Source: Rhodospirillales bacterium (GTDB taxonomy: Bacteria > Pseudomonadota > Alphaproteobacteria > Rhodospirillales > Casp-alpha2). Taken from it: a stretch of DNA of 33,467 nt. The translations under genes were made by a program, and so were the position numbers. How positions within the stretch are numbered: position 1 is the stretch's first letter; the number at the start of each line of letters is the position of its first letter. This document shows, piece after piece, positions 32,858 through 33,467 of this stretch. The notes beneath the pieces were generated by a model. It worked only from the letters and a program-made list of their open reading frames with translations, was not told where the DNA came from and made no database searches. The stretch lies in the NCBI GenBank assembly GCA_021775095.1, contig JAJFII010000113.1, positions 1 to 33,467 on the forward strand, in the 5' to 3' direction.

Positions 32858-33467
32858 ACCACTGAGACAGTGCGTCCGGGGCTCCGACTAGGAAGGGTCC
32901 GTGCGGCGATGCTGGCCCATCGCAAACAGGGCCTGACGCGGTGCGGGGGGCTGGACGCGTTGCTTTTGGTCGAATACGGGCCCCGTCGCGCTGCGTCGAA
33001 AACACTTGACGGTGTGCCCGCCGCCCGGCAGGGCCATTGCATGGCCCGAGAGGGACGTCGCCTGCGCGTCTTCTCCTGTTAAGGGTTGTCGGACATCTGC
33101 CGTATCTCGGTGACGGCCATGGGCACGGACGGCAGGTGTCGGACAAGCCTCAGGGGAGGAAACTGCGGGAGGTTTAGCCCGGATATTTCATGAAGCGGGG
33201 TACAAATTGTTTTTCGATTAATTTCAGGCCATTTGTATGGTTGAGATTTTGTTCGCTCTGTGCCGATCCTTTTTGCCCTGTCCGTTGTCCAATTATTCCG
33301 GGTTTTAAGGTGAGATATTGGATGTGCGGACGAGCCCGCCTGCCGGTGTTTGGTTTTTTGTTAGTGCTGGGAGAACCGGACGGTCACAATCGCGGACTGA
33401 GTTTTTCGGCGGCGCTGATGAACAAAGCCTTGTCTGGGCAGGCGCTCGATAGATGGAACCGCACCCG
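32858..33467. other. region without recognised gene; GC-rich hairpins then AT-richer sequence
   Basis: The first 330 bases are GC-rich and contain GGGCCAT-TGC-ATGGCCC (33031-33047), a larger inverted repeat (33093-33103 with 33129-33139, 10 of 11 bases) and two GTCGGACA copies (33088, 33138). Frames of 80 codons (plus, 32840) and 152 codons (minus, 33146) exist but are rich in Arg, Pro and Gly and match nothing known to me. From 33190 a plus-strand frame stays open to the window end (MKRGTNCF..., 92 codons); it may be a partial gene but has no recognisable motif. The segment may be a mobile-element remnant or structured RNA. Confidence 0.4.

Noticed and set aside
32688-33146. Minus-strand frame of 152 codons at the right edge
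   Set aside because: It crosses the repeat arm and the end of the TRAP gene, is rich in Arg, Pro and Gly, and matches nothing known.
1-33467. tRNA, rRNA, CRISPR arrays, phage genes or intact transposases
   Set aside because: None could be recognised by eye on either strand; a covariance or profile search would be needed to exclude small RNAs.

Overview
The window carries accessory catabolic and transport genes from what is probably an alphaproteobacterium. That guess rests on gene content (three-subunit molybdenum hydroxylase, TTT and TRAP transporters, Tat-exported binding proteins) and moderate GC; there is no rRNA, tRNA or phylogenetic marker to settle it. No CRISPR array, phage genes or intact insertion sequence were recognised.

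Left part (1-6200): a tightly overlapping three-gene operon encodes an FAD / 2Fe-2S / molybdopterin hydroxylase of the xanthine dehydrogenase family (352-3985). It is followed by a small Spy/CpxP-like exported protein, a palindromic repeat element, a short Crp/Fnr-type regulator whose start region is a perfect 12-bp inverted repeat, and a BrnT/BrnA toxin-antitoxin locus in which the toxin gene is frameshifted.

Centre (6218-17020): a minus-strand operon encodes two tandem oxygenases that keep the mononuclear iron site but lack the Rieske cluster, a reductase that carries an N-terminal Rieske domain, a GST-like protein and QueC. This matches the NdmC/NdmD/NdmE logic of bacterial methylxanthine N7-demethylation, but with two NdmC-like paralogues. 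It is divergent from a GntR/FCD regulator followed by a complete BMP-type purine/nucleoside ABC importer. With the xanthine dehydrogenase-like operon, this reads as an island for uptake, N-demethylation and oxidation of a methylated purine or similar N-methyl heterocycle. The substrate is inferred, not shown.

Right part (17125-32836): a TetR regulator, a tripartite tricarboxylate-type (TTT) transporter and a cupin, then an enolase-superfamily enzyme, a Gfo/Idh/MocA oxidoreductase with a DapB-like glycine motif, a DUF993 DapA-like aldolase, a xylose-isomerase-like epimerase and a PhyH-type dioxygenase, and finally a TRAP transporter. The TRAP large subunit has an extra cytoplasmic-looking, coiled-coil tail of about 320 residues. 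Three copies of an 18-bp palindrome (two before the TTT operon, one before the enolase gene) suggest one regulator, most simply the adjacent TetR protein, controls import and catabolism of an unknown organic or sugar acid.

The right edge (32858-33467) has no recognisable gene. It begins at a copy of the same repeat arm seen near 4.7 kb and contains GC-rich hairpins.
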